DNA of 64,000 bases, taken from positions 1-64,000 of the forward strand of contig CALYLX010000153.1 in assembly GCA_944990035.1 (NCBI GenBank). The letters run 5' to 3'. Source of the stretch: Clitopilus passeckerianus (Eukaryota; Basidiomycota; Agaricomycetes; Agaricales; Entolomataceae). Positions 26,042-37,191 of this stretch are shown here, piece after piece. Below the pieces are notes generated by a model. The model did not search any database. It was not told the origin of the DNA and saw only the letters and a program-made list of their open reading frames with translations. Every line of letters starts with the position of its first letter. Positions within the stretch are counted from its first letter, which is position 1. Position numbers and translations under genes: made by a program.

Positions 26042-28050
26042 ATGTCATATAATACCTCCGATAACCTGCAACCTCTCTGGCTGAGTATGGACTACCGGGA
26101 ATCTAAACGCTTCTACGAGGAGGTCACCGTTGCCATAGTCCCCGAAGCCGGGTTGGAACGTCAATATGCCGGGATACGGCTTGTACTGATCCAGATTGGC
26201 ACAGGCGCCGATTTACAGCCTCCTGCCTTCGCTTGGGAGAGGCTTGAGCCTCCGATCCTATCGGTGAGCAGCGTTATCATGCATTCCAAATACGAGGCAT
26301 TGACCCTACGAAGTACATGGACTCCCCTCGTAGCTCCGACAAAATGTCGAAGAAGTCGTTGGCTGGAAGCGAGTCAACCTCTCAACCTTTCTGTCCAGTT
26401 GTTCTCTGTGTTACTGGTCACCCCAATCGGCATGAACGCGATCCTATGACGCAGGATCGTTTCTGCACAATCAAGCCTCTAACGAAACATTTCGCCGAGG
26501 AGTTGAGAGGCGTCCCTTCCCCAGTCCCTCAGAATTCACCATGTTACCTTGCAACGCTCTCCGATCACCTGTACCACTGGCCAAATAGCACAGGCACGGA
26601 AGTCGGCGGCTCTCTGGAAGTTTCATACGCCATCTTTTTCCCTCCAGTTAGCCACGGTCCCCGACCCAGAACGCCCACGATACCGGGACGATTGCGTCGA
26701 GCGAAGAGGGAAAATCTTACCCTACGAATCCTCCCTTGCCACAGGAAACGGCCTACTAATAGGCCGTTTGCCTCCCTCCCTCTTGAGATTTCCCTCTTGA
26801 GATTTTAAACCGACTTGGTCTCTTCCTCGGCGACTTCCACAACGTCAGCTGTGCTTCCCTCGTGTCGAGGTCATGGTCATCTATCATGGTTGGCTTCTTG
26901 AAAAGGCTTGGTTGGGTCAGAGGAAGCCACATTATGAAGATCGACCGCTTTGCGAAAACTATGAAGTCCCATAGAGAGGATTGGGCTTCGCTGATAACGG
27001 CACTCGATCTTCGCGATTTTGATATCGAAGAAATACCCAGGTACTACGTCCGCGACATTGGAGAGCTTCTGAACTTTACACCGAACCTTCGGATCCTCAA
27101 GATTAATCTGTTTGTGTTGACATGGGCAGGGGCTCCATTGTCTGAGATGAAGTACATCAAGGAATTTTCATGCGACAGCTATGCCATGAGAGGCCAAGAT
27201 GCATCGTGGTTAGCACCTGTTCCAAGAATACAGGAAATTATCGCCTCCTGGGCAGACCTCCTCTCTTTAGTGATGAGTGGTGTTGGGAGGAGTTCCAAGA
27301 GAGCACCAAGCTCTAGGTACGCAACAAGATAGGATATAATACTCGCCTGCAGAATCTAATGCCCGACATATAGAGAACCTCCTTCACAGGCATGTTGACG
27401 CGTAATATCTCTCATATCGGACTGCGTAACACTGACCCAATTCCGGTTCACAGAAACCAACGTACCAACTGGCCCGTCTTTCAATCGACAATGAACAGCT
27501 TTCAAGTCAGCAACTGCTTTATTTCCTCTCGTGTCCGTTTCAGCGCCCTCGATTATGCCGACTCGATCTGGAGAATGTGACAGGGATAGAACCGGAATCT
27601 ATGGCCGAATTCCTTCGTATGGTGGCCACAACCCTCGCCGATCTTAGATTGGTGAACTGCGATTCAACCGTGATGCAGAGCGTCGGTCGATCTTCGACCT
27701 CTGTTCTCCCAGAACTCCTCCCAGAGATGAGAAAGTTATCGCTTCTTGATGTCAGAGGTCGCGTTTTCGATCGCTCAATTCTCAATTGGACCCCCAACGT
27801 TTCGGATCGAGATACCGAGCTGAGGCTCTTTGTCGAAAGCAAAGATCTCATAACCGAGCAGAGTGTTGATGTGGGTTTTGAGCTGGCATATGGGACAATC
27901 GGGTGGAAGAAAATAAGGGTTGGTATCTTGAAGGGAAGCCCGGATGAAGACTTCGCAGGAGACGATTTGCTCAAGCCTGTCCTGGAGGCTGCGACGGAGA
28001 GGGGATTTTCGGTGGAATTTTGCGGGTTATCAAGAGAACGTCTAGGATGA
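26042..28050 (+). pseudogene. F-box/LRR-like paralogue B, 14-bp duplication
   Basis: Tandem relative of copy A. It begins MSYNTSDNLQPLWLSMDY with EAGLERQYAGIRLVLIQIG, then a GTGAGC...GTAG intron (about 26262-26332). It continues through FCTIKPLTKHFAEELRGVP and NSPCYLATLSDHLYHWP into the F-box-like segment PFASLPLEI. Exactly there, 14 bp (TCCCTCTTGAGATT) are present twice, at 26777-26790 and 26791-26804. The extra 14 bp shift the frame and cause an immediate stop. Removing one copy restores LPLEILNRLGLFL, matching copy A. The rest of the gene downstream is well preserved (TPNLRILKINLFVLT; LNWTPNVSDRDTELRLF; ends LSRERLG). As written, only the N-terminal 200 or so residues can be made without reinitiation. 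Confidence 0.75.
26777..26804 (+). repeat. Perfect 14-bp direct duplication in the F-box
   Basis: TCCCTCTTGAGATT occurs twice head to tail. Copy A has the segment once. A replication-slippage event or the footprint of a mobile element are both possible origins. Confidence 0.9.
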
Positions 28051-28116
28051 GTTTAGATTATATGTACCAGATATTACAAAGCTTCTAATGTTCTATTGTC
28101 TATGCCGTATAACATC

Positions 28117-29715
28117 TCACAATGCCGATGCGCTTTTGATTGCCCTGCGACCAGCAGAACGTTCATCATATGCTGTGATCCACAAACGTTGGCCTGCAGG
28201 GACGACTTGTTCTTTGGGGATGTCCCCATCGGCCTGGTATCCACCGTGCAGAACACCGACGCGTTTCATGGAGAGAAGCTAGAATCTATTCAGCAAGGAT
28301 ATAATATCGATGTATTGAGGAGATACAGACATTGTGAGCCGCATTGGAATGTTCATATACCCCGCCAAAGAACGAGGCTGTAGCATCCTTACCAATCATA
28401 CTCTCGATGAGCTTAGCTCCGCCAGGGTGTTGGCCAATGAAACCCGTCAAGTCATGTATGAAGCCAGCGATTAAGACCAGAGGGCGAGATGAGGCTTGCT
28501 TTTGGTCTACGAAAAGAACGCCCTCAGTTTCACAGACCCGATAGAGAGGATAACACGTACATGATTCCCAGCTGATTACAGGGAGGTCGACGCCCTCACT
28601 CGGCCATTTGAGGCTGTCCTGGACGTGGCGGAGTTTCCTCAGATTCATGGAGAGCTGGCCTTTCTGTATTTCATTTTCAGGGAAAACCTTGACGGCTCGT
28701 GAGCAAAAGAGAATACTATGACAGCGCAAATAAACGGCTTACCTTGAGATGACTTGCCAGTCCGATTTGCTTCATGGCCCATATGAACCATTTCGTTGGG
28801 TCGTACTGGTACCATTTGATTGCATTCCGATAGTCCATGGGGAACTGGTGGTGGAAGTTGTGGTAACCTTCGCCGATGGTGAGAAGAGCGGTCAGGACAT
28901 GATCACGGGCTGTGTGCTTGTCGTCGAAGGGCATATCTCCTAACCAGTGGGCAAGAGAATTGACGCAGAAGGTTGTCTGCGTAAGACGGTCAGTTCTAGT
29001 ATGCCTTTTCGTAGCCGTGGTGAACATACATGCTGAACGACGCACAGTCTAAGGACGGATGCGTAGATAAAACCTCCCCATGCGTCATCCCAAAGTTTCC
29101 AAGGAATCACTGTGGGCACCACGAAGCTCATCAAAAGAAACGCAGGGATGTAAAGTCTATCTTGCCAAACGACAATCTTGTTCTTTTTTAGATCTTCGAC
29201 GTCAACCCACCCGGATCGTCGGCCTCCTGGCGGCGGCCGAACAAGTATCCAGCCTATGTGGCTCCAGAACAACCCACGTTCGGCACTGTATGGGTCCTTG
29301 TCGGTATCCGTATAACGATGGTGGGCACGATGCTCCTGACACCACCACCTGATTGAACCTTCGACGGCACCAGAGCTTGCGAGAGCGAGGATAATTTGGA
29401 GCGGCGTGGAGGCATTGTAGGATCGGTGAGCCCAGAGGCGATGGTATCCTGCAGTAATGCCTACAAAAGTACCAAAAGAAATTAGATTATCGACTGGATC
29501 TTGAATCGTGGATAGAATTCATACAGACCTAGCCCAGTAAAGTAGTAGTAGAATACAGAGAACCAGAATGTATTCCAGGTGAGATTAATGTAGAATGCCC
29601 CAATGATTCCAATAAGGGGCATTGCGGCGAGGAAGATGCAAATATGGGTATTAATGCTCCATTTAGAGCCAAGTTTGGTATCAGTGGCCGAGCCAGGCTT
29701 TTTCACTGTGGCCAT
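28117..29715 (-). CDS. Delta-9 fatty acid desaturase with C-terminal cytochrome b5
   Basis: Stearoyl-CoA desaturase (OLE1 type) of the endoplasmic reticulum, which introduces the first double bond into saturated acyl-CoA. The start [17 protein letters not shown] at 29715 is preferred over an upstream in-frame ATG because the 5' extension is unlike the family. Membrane segments flank the three histidine boxes: HRLWAH, then EHRAHHR, then NFHHQ in [18 protein letters not shown] cytochrome b5 domain follows, with [19 protein letters not shown] as its heme-binding part. Short introns interrupt the gene; the one after AAHN (GTCTGT...TTCTAG) joins [19 protein letters not shown], so the true C-terminus (ends [13 protein letters not shown]) lies past the apparent stop. 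It converges on F-box copy B with only about 66 bp between stops. No lesion was seen. Confidence 0.93.
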
Positions 29716-31205
29716 CTCAACCTTTAGGTGAAGTTGTGGTTGTATAAAGGAATGTGAGTATTTTTGAGTGTGGAAAGAGTGTCGCCCAGGTGTTGATGTT
29801 GCCAGCAATCCGCCTCTTTGAATCTTTCCGAAAGATGAAATATGTCACTGTCATGAATCCCGCCTGTCAAAACATCAGCTTATCAGCTTCGTGTCGTGAC
29901 CCTGAGCTTCTAATGAACCCCACGTTCTTCAGGTCTCAGACCAGCAGAGAGTACCCTCAGAGTACTTTAATACGGGCCAGAAATGGGGTTTGAATTACAC
30001 CCAGTAACTCTGCCTGGCCGACTGAGCTTGCGAATGGCCTTCACTTCCTTCGTCCCAGTGGTTTCATGGAGGCTTGAAATTTTGAGATCGGCGGATTTCA
30101 AGGACCCGAACAACGCATAGAGCCTCAGCGGACATTAATTGACGCCTTGGTGGCACACGAGGTCCAATATCCTGTGAGGTCGCCTTGTCTAAAGTGATCA
30201 ATGTCGATGTGGAATACGACGCAAATGAATGAAACGAATACTGACTCTCTTGAGATTCTCCTTCGTCCTAGCGCTTGTTTTCGTGTTCGTGTGTGTGTGT
30301 GTTTGTGCGTGAACCGCGTCACAGCTTCGGATCAAAATTCCGGGTTTAACCGAGTATAGCCATGTCCGGCTATCCAATCTGGGAACTTCCCACAGCACTG
30401 ACACCCAAAGGTAGAAGGGGACACTCATTGCTGCATTCAAGGTTTGAAAGGTTTAACGGCACTCTGCATCTAACTGGCTATAATCAGCATGCTTTCTTGC
30501 GACGGTGCATGAGCGAATACCATGAGGATTCCTAGACCCTTCCTCGGCCCACCAAGCGGCTCGCCTTGAACGTAAGGCACAAGTCACGCAGAATCGCTCC
30601 TCGGACCTTCCTCGCTGGTGATGATAGTCTAACGCACGAGTTTAAATCACGGCCTGTTGTGTAAACTCCATGCTGGTTATATTCAAAACAGTTTACGCGA
30701 CGCGGAAGGTAGCTTCTCCCTTGCGCACAGTGATAACAACTATCGCACATCGTACGCATGGCGGACCTTTTGCAGAGTTATCATATACCACTACTAGAGC
30801 CTCGACTACCATGCCGGTCACTATGAGTGCCGCCCAGAAGCCCCATGTCGCTTCTCCCGCAGGTACGATCGGATCAGCCACGGATTCTATGCTTCATCCA
30901 CGTAAACTGAGGAAACTCCTGAAGCCTCGGTGATATTACATTCTATGCCTCCAGTGGAAACTTCGAAACGTTTCATTATTCGTGGCTATGGGCTCTTGTA
31001 TGAGGATTCGGTCGAAGAATCCTCCCTCTCTCCCTCCAGTACCATATCGACTAGCGTCTCCTAAGAGCTCTTCATTGCAGAATATTCACCGACAGAATGT
31101 AATCTAATTATCCTTCTGGTCTACCCTTAAACTCAATAAATTCTTGACAGGAATACATTCGTCAACGCAGAGATCTTCTCTGGAACACACGAGATCAACA
31201 CAGAT
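29716..31205. other. Divergent promoter region with short GT run
   Basis: About 1.5 kb upstream of both the desaturase and the Ser-rich gene. It includes a small GT/GC-rich simple repeat at 30288-30308. ORFs at 30670-30933 (+) and 30693-30881 (-) overlap each other and show no family motif. Confidence 0.4.
30288..30308. repeat. Short (GT)n microsatellite
   Basis: An imperfect run of GT dinucleotides, GTGTGTGTGTGT, flanked by GTTCGT and TTTGTGCGTG. It is too short to be functionally informative. Confidence 0.7.
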
Positions 31206-32303
31206 ATGTTCAGCGAAGGACCTTCAACCAATACAACGAATTATCCTAGTGTCATGGACATTCCATCTTTCAGCGACTTCGACCTCGACCTTTCCTGTCT
31301 ATCTACAGCCTCAAGCCCTCCCAGCTCCGACTGTGGAGAGGATAGCCGCATCCCATCGCCAACTGCCTCTCCGTCTACCATCCGTAGATCACTCTCTATC
31401 CGCTCCTTCTCCCTCGACTTTGTTTCTCGGCCACGAAGTATTTCTCCAAAAACCTCTCCTTCGATTAGGACGGTTAGAGGGTCCTCTCTACCTTTCACTA
31501 GTCGTCTGGGCAGAGGCACTCCCGTCGACAGGAATAGACGATTCGAATGGGGTGGTCAGCGCGGCGAAACCAGTGAACATGGACTATTATTCTCTGAGCC
31601 CCGCTCCACATCTTTAGACGAGAGGAGACAGCGCCCCGTTTCACCAGAGTGGACCCTCCTCACCGAAGCTCTCCTCAATGCGCGCTCTGCCACCCTCCAT
31701 GATCGTAAGAGGAGTCGGTCTCTCATCATTGACGAATCGCCGGCATTAAACCTCCACGGATTTGGCGCAGAAGACACTAGCGATTGGGCGTCAAGCACAA
31801 TGAAAACTGTGCTTGACTCAACTGTCGAGATTAACCTCGCTGATACAGCCATTCTCAATTTCACCACCAATGTGCCTGACTCGGATACCTCGGGTGATAG
31901 ACTCCTGCCGGCCGCTGTACCAGAGGACCACGAGGCATATCGTGCCACACCTAGCACCGCGTCGGATGAACGGACCGAGACGGTGGACGCACTAGAGATG
32001 GATCTTGGGCTCGATTCTCCACTTGACTTGCAGCTCAAGGTGCTTGAACCCGACACAGGGGACGGCCATCTTCACTCGAGTGCACTTCGTGAAGATTTGG
32101 GGTCAGATTCGCCATCCGTTTATTCTACACCATCTCCTAGTCCGAAACGGCGTTCGCGACCGTCGTCCTTCATGTCAGACGCGGATGATTGTAGGAATGA
32201 TATAACGACCGCCAGCGCTTCTCGCCAACTGGTTTGGTGGAGGCGCATCCTGAGGAGGCTACGCCAAGCTTCCTTTTCACTCGGACACCTCTCTAATCCA
32301 TAG
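31206..32303 (+). CDS. Ser-rich hypothetical protein with GTPVDR motif
   Basis: An intronless 365-residue protein of unknown function. The N-terminal third is Ser/Pro/Arg-rich. A motif RLGRGTPVDRNRRFEWGG lies near residue 104; the 17.7-22.5 kb protein carries a close match (GKGTPVDRRRVMEWA). The middle contains WTLLTEALLNARSA, and the C-terminus ends in the basic, aromatic segment LVWWRRILRRLRQASF, which could bind membranes or nucleic acid. No signal peptide or transmembrane segment was seen. Codon usage resembles the neighbours, and the opposite strand holds only shadow ORFs. It is a real gene in all likelihood, but I cannot assign it. Confidence 0.65.
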   Translation: MFSEGPSTNTTNYPSVMDIPSFSDFDLDLSCLSTASSPPSSDCGEDSRIPSPTASPSTIRRSLSIRSFSLDFVSRPRSISPKTSPSIRTVRGSSLPFTSRLGRGTPVDRNRRFEWGGQRGETSEHGLLFSEPRSTSLDERRQRPVSPEWTLLTEALLNARSATLHDRKRSRSLIIDESPALNLHGFGAEDTSDWASSTMKTVLDSTVEINLADTAILNFTTNVPDSDTSGDRLLPAAVPEDHEAYRATPSTASDERTETVDALEMDLGLDSPLDLQLKVLEPDTGDGHLHSSALREDLGSDSPSVYSTPSPSPKRRSRPSSFMSDADDCRNDITTASASRQLVWWRRILRRLRQASFSLGHLSNP

Positions 32304-34930
32304 CTTACATTTCCATTCCATCCTTCTTGAATGATCATCGGACAATTGCGTGACGTCTTGTCGTTCGCAACTCTACACTCCTTTACGAATTGTAGTTTCT
32401 TTCCTTATCCAACCAGTACGGTCGACTGTACTCTTCTGACGCTCGTTGCCATTTATTTCCCTTTCCTCCTTTAATTATCAATATCAACACCCGTCGTCGT
32501 ATTGGATGTACCTCAGCTGAATTGAGTAATCGCGCAGTCTTAAGTTCCTCGTTACATCGCAGGATAGCTGCTCCCATTATAACATGACCGAAAAATAGCC
32601 AATCGAACACTGTAATATCCATTTCTATCTTTCTGTATTGAAGACGTGCTATGGTATGGCTCAGAAGACAATTATATATCAAACTAATGGCATGTAATAT
32701 GGATTTGCTGCGCATCCATTGAGAGAATGCGGCACAGGTGCATTCCTCAAGCCTGGCCTAAATGGGGCACTGTTTCCGTATAATCATCTCGGATATAGTG
32801 GTGAAGAGCTTAATACCAATTTATATGAGCCTAGGTGTTAGGGAAAGACCCAGACCGAAGAATACATTCTTGGGCGCGAAGAAATCACCGAAATTGAAAG
32901 GGACAAAGCCGATTGCATTCGGAGAGCTGACATATTCGTGTGATAAATCATTAGATATAACCTCTTCCTGTGTCTTAATGTCAATTTTCCGCATTCCATG
33001 GGACGACTGGGGTGCAGATTCTTCAAGGGATTCTTGACGTTGAAGCCCGTTTTGTTCCATTTTGGAGGCGATTTGCCTTCGCCGCAGTGCATGGTTACAC
33101 AGGGTCTGTGAGCAGTAGCAAGGTATCCTCTCCTTCGATTTCAAGTTTCAACTTCACCGCGTTAGGGAGGAAGAAGGTCAAGGAATAGCCGGCCAACTTG
33201 AAACGGGAATGTCAGCGTCGGGATGTTTTCTAGAGCGCTCATTTAAATTTGATGAACTGCACCGATTTGGCAATGCCTTCGGACGCAAACATGAGTAAAC
33301 AACATGGTCGGCTTCCGACGAGTCCGCAGTTTTCAAAGGCAAGTTCCTCAGGTTCGAACCTTTTACTTCAATGGTAGATTCTTGGCATGCAGCTCTTCCT
33401 GCTTCTCTGTGAACCTTGTGTGCTCGACACTGGCGCGAGTGGATATCCTTCTCGATGAAGCTCGATGGACGGTCGCTTCTTGCAACCTTCATGACGCAAA
33501 GTACTCGCCATCCGGAATCAAAAATTGGTCAAAGAAAGACGAGGCTTGCTAAAGGACTTACCCTATGCCCTGTACTGCACACTGCTGCCTAAAGATGTAA
33601 AATAAAACCTCCCCATATCGGATCATGCCTTCCCTGCGGCAGGTATGTCATCCTGCCGGCATGGGTTCTGCGAACGAAAAGCGTAAAATTTCCCCAACAT
33701 ACACAGGACACTGAAGCAGCTGGATTCTCCTCAATGGGATGCTCCAACGTATGAAAGGTATCAACCGCGCTTCTCGGCCGGGTCTGTCCTGGAGCCAAGC
33801 TAGCGAGCCATATGGTTCAGAAATTTTCAAGAAATGCCACCAGAGGCGGTACTCGTCTGACATGACTGGCGTTCGACGCCCAGAAAGCATCTAAAATATC
33901 TCTCCTTTTGGTTTCTTGAACCTTTTTATGGGCCTAGAATCCTGGAGTTTGTCATGCAACGCTCGCCTGGAATGGCGCAAAAGGGCCTGTTTCGGGTTCG
34001 AGATGGTTGCTGAGGTTGCTCGGCCACTGCCACCGATGGTTCGGGGCGGGATCATGGCGCGTTAATTATGCTGCGAGGCACCCATTAACTCCCTTATCAG
34101 ATCGATGAGCGAAGATAAACGCCCCAGCGCTAATTTATCAGATGCGCCATCGAATCACAGCATCCTTCCCAGTCCTGGATTGGCGCTTCGTAGCGTTGCC
34201 CTAAATACCGACTCTTATTTCCAAATTAATAACATTGTTACGGGGTGGCTGTTCGCTCTATACGGGTCTGGGACTAGTGTAACTGGTGTGCATCCCTTGT
34301 GGGTCCTTGTGGACACCATTAGAAATTGTTGTATTTAGGACTTTGCCGCCGATCGTACTTTTTGTTGAACTCATTCTCCTTTGTTTCTCTTCCCTTCGAG
34401 AGCTTGACCGACTCACACCTACCATTGAGGGTTTCCGATCGCCGTCACGGAGCCAACAGCGGATGTCAGCAGGCCTTCTAGCCCCTTCACTGCTAATGCT
34501 CCAAAATTCACAAATGATGTCCTCGTAGACCCATTCCTCATCATTCTATGACTTGGGTAAGGATCGTCGTTCCATCCAAACATGGTTCTTGCGCTCTAAT
34601 GGTCTCGCACTAGTACAGTAGTGATAATCATATAACCAAATACACTCTCCACGACATTTGAATTTCTCATTGAAATTTGAATTATTCCAATATCGTCGGG
34701 GTGATCTAAGCTGTTCTCTCTGCGTAGGGAGGTATTTAACATGCCTTCCCGTCATGTCCGATGTGGATTAAATACAGTTATCACACCATAATGCAGTTAT
34801 TGTGCCCCAAATCGGAAAGGGAATGCAAAGGCGAGTCATATTTTTCCTTTGTTCGTAGAGCTACCGAAGCACTTCACTAACCCTGATGTCGTGCCGTCGC
34901 ACTAATTGCTCTTCACGCAAAATGCTGTAG
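32304..34930. other. Gene-poor stretch
   Basis: About 2.6 kb with many short ORFs, none with a recognisable domain. An ORF at 34105-34338 (MSEDKRPSANLSDAPS...) followed in another frame by a hydrophobic ORF at 34286-34528 might be a broken membrane-protein gene, but the evidence is thin. A GGTTCGAACC string at 33352 resembles a tRNA B-box but no cloverleaf can be folded around it. Confidence 0.4.
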
Positions 34931-34938
34931 ACCATGCC

Positions 34939-34946
34939 TATAAGTA
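34939..34946 (+). promoter_or_regulatory. TATA box of dsRBD copy 2
   Basis: TATAAGTA, 70 nt upstream of the ATG at 35017. It is identical to the octamer before dsRBD copy 1. Confidence 0.55.
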
Positions 34947-35016
34947 CCCGCCTCGAAATGGCGGGAACCATCCCATTATTCTTCTTCGACTCTTCTAAAC
35001 CTCCCAAACGCACTCG

Positions 35017-35361
35017 ATGACAATGGACCCAAACAACAGTGAGCATCTACAGACGTTGTCTACAGAGAACTTTACTGAAATATGTGCATAGCTGCTCGCC
35101 ACATCCTCGACAAGTTCAGAGGCAGGGCTCAAGTGAACATCGAGTACCAGTACGGTACTGCAGGACCTGCCCATGCGCCGACGCATGTGTGCACCATCTA
35201 CAGTAAGTGCTAGCCATCGTATTCTTCGGTATGACTGACCTCAATTCATAGTCAACGACCAAAACTACGGCAATGGCTCAGGACGCAACAGGGCCGAGGC
35301 TAAGGAGGCGGCTTGCCAGGCTGTAATAAACGAATTGCGCCGTCAAGGATATAGCGTGTAA
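35017..35361 (+). CDS. Single-domain dsRNA-binding mini-protein (copy 2)
   Basis: A predicted 80-residue protein made of one double-stranded-RNA-binding domain. Exon 1 (35017-35038) encodes MTMDPNN. Intron 1 is 35039-35091 (GTGAGC...ATAG). Exon 2 (35092-35202) encodes ARHILDKFRGRAQVNIEYQY and APTHVCTIY. Intron 2 is 35203-35251 (GTAAGT...ATAG). Exon 3 encodes NDQNYGNGSGRNRAEAKEAA and CQAVINELRRQGYSV. The Ala-rich second helix with basic residues is the usual RNA-contacting end of the fold, although the typical Lys-Lys-x-Ala-Lys is reduced here to NRAEAKEAA. Exon 2 and 3 lengths and junction phases equal those of copy 1 at 11.9-12.2 kb. No catalytic domain is attached. It could bind or sequester dsRNA; this is inference. 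Confidence 0.7.
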
Positions 35362-35804
35362 ATCCACCCGTCGAGTTTCTGTCCCTCGCATTCTGCTTTC
35401 AAAATGCTCTCTAGGACCACAGTTTTCTTCGTTATTGCTTTTACCATAGTTCTTTCGTATAGACTAACGTCTACTGTATAGTTTGACTCTGTAATTCCAT
35501 TCTCTGATTGATCAACCCCTCGTCCTTTTCCGCCTTCCGAGAAGGCATATCGGCCACCCTCGTGATTAGTCTGGATGAGCATTTGAGAGTAGGACTCCAG
35601 CAGACGATCTCTACCCGATTCCGAGAATTTCATGCTTGAATGAAGTGCCTCGTCTTACTTCTCCCGATTTTCGTCGGCCCGCTGCCAGCCTCACCGGTTC
35701 GGCATGGGCGAGATTTCTACTTCTTACTTGAAAACAACTAGGCCGTTGCACCGTCCTGGGAGCAGCCGTCGATGGCCCAGACAGAGTAACAATGTTCTTG
35801 CTAG

Positions 35805-36120
35805 GTTCAGGACCATTTCGCTTTCCCGTATCCTTAAGCGTGTGCATCTTCATTTGGGCGACCAACTAAAGCAGTTTTTCCCTTTAATTCCGTCTTTCCA
35901 GGAGATCCGTAGAACGGGTCGAAGGTCCCGAAGCGACTAAAACCAGTGTCTTGTAGTCCCGGAGGCCTGTTTTTGTGTCGGTTCAGGACTATTTCCATTT
36001 CCTGTAACCCATAGCTTGGGGATTTTTCCTTTGGGCGACCCATTCAACCCGTTTTTCCCGTTGCGTCTTTAAGCAGCTAAAACGTATATCTTGTGGTCCT
36101 GTTTTGTATCGGTGTTGCCT
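35805..36120 (+). repeat. Diverged two-unit direct repeat, period 176
   Basis: GTTCAGGACCATTTC at 35805 and GTTCAGGACTATTTC at 35981 start two related units. Each continues with a TTTGGGCGACC block, a GTTTTTCCC block and a TTGT(A/G)GTCC(C) to TGTTTT(T)GT(A/G)TC end. The second unit has lost about 30 bp. No ORF spans the pair. Confidence 0.65.
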
Positions 36121-37191
36121 TAGTGCTAGGAGGGGTTCTGGGTTGTCGTCAAAGTACTCCCGATGTTGTTGGGCAATCGTGATATGATAATGGTGGACTG
36201 ACGGTCGACAGGAGGTCCCATATCACCTCCTGCCAGCCCGCCACTGGGCAATATCAGGGCTTTGGATACCCATTTTCCCCGTCCAAAAACATGAAGAAAC
36301 ATCATTTATAATTCATTAGCGGCCAGAGGGCAGCCACCCGTTGACCATTTCCTGCACTTACGTGACAAAGCCTATTCAGAGATTGTTTAATTACACCGTG
36401 GATGGAGAGGTTCGGAATGAGAACACGGAATGCGACGCATCTCGCCAATTTTGAAGGTCATAATAGTCCATCCTATCAGAAGTTACCACTACTGTGATAG
36501 CGTAGACACACATACGGATTCCAATCACCAACCCCCCAAGGTGGAGCTCGGTCGCTTCTCCGCCTCGACCAAGCCGTGACTGAGCTGTCCCAAGAATGAT
36601 AGAATCAGTTTATTAGGGTCGGCGCCCAAGAAACGGGCTGCGGAAGCCTCACACACCCCTTAAGCCAATACAAAGTTATTCTGAGCCACTTCTAACTGGG
36701 CACTTGGCCACTTGGAAAACGGCGATGGAGGACGGCAACTGCTCGGCTGTGGAGCATCGAAACGCTGCTCAGGAACTATCGCCGGCAGCCTCCGGCATCC
36801 CGGCTGCATGACTTCTAGGGTTAATTGTATCACGCGATATGAGAAAGCGCGAGCTTTCTCTACGCGACTCTTGCATGCAGACTGTCATTCAAATCGATAA
36901 ACATACTCATAAAAGCCTCACAAGGCGAGATGATACAGAACCAATTTCATTGCGATGGTGTTTAGCTGAGAGGGAGTGGCGGAAATAAAGATGTTGCTGC
37001 AAACGGCAACTACATTTGATCGCCTTCGCTTGGTGTCAACGCCAAGTGTTCGCAAGATACACTCTCATACCATGGATCAAGCCAACATGATCGAACGCTC
37101 GGTATTTAAGCTATTGAGTGCTGCGCAGCACGACAGCGTTTTCGCTTTCTTCCTTCCTCCTTCCGCGACCCCACACGCTCTTTTCTAATCT
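36121..37191. other. Upstream region of GH79
   Basis: About 1 kb before the GH79 start with no recognisable gene. Short ORFs (for example 36976-37188) overlap the presumed 5' leader. Confidence 0.4.

Larger units (their letters stand above)
25766..28415 (+). repeat. Tandem duplication, unit B
   Basis: Second unit of the duplication. The upstream segment at 25790-25835 matches 23205-23240 of unit A. The unit includes F-box copy B and ends inside the complete desaturase gene, in its cytochrome b5 exon, at about 28415. It is therefore the ancestral side of the junction. Confidence 0.75.

Noticed and set aside
28074..28383. Plus-strand ORF at 28096-28383 similar to one at 25528-25731
   Set aside because: The similarity is explained by the minus-strand desaturase 3' end and its duplicated fragment; the plus-strand reading is a shadow.
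30670..30933. Overlapping ORFs on both strands, one with a hydrophobic stretch
   Set aside because: They overlap each other on opposite strands, have no family motif and no intron support; probably promoter DNA.
33340..33375. tRNA-like B-box string GGTTCGAACC
   Set aside because: No A-box at the right distance and no acceptor stem or cloverleaf can be paired around it.
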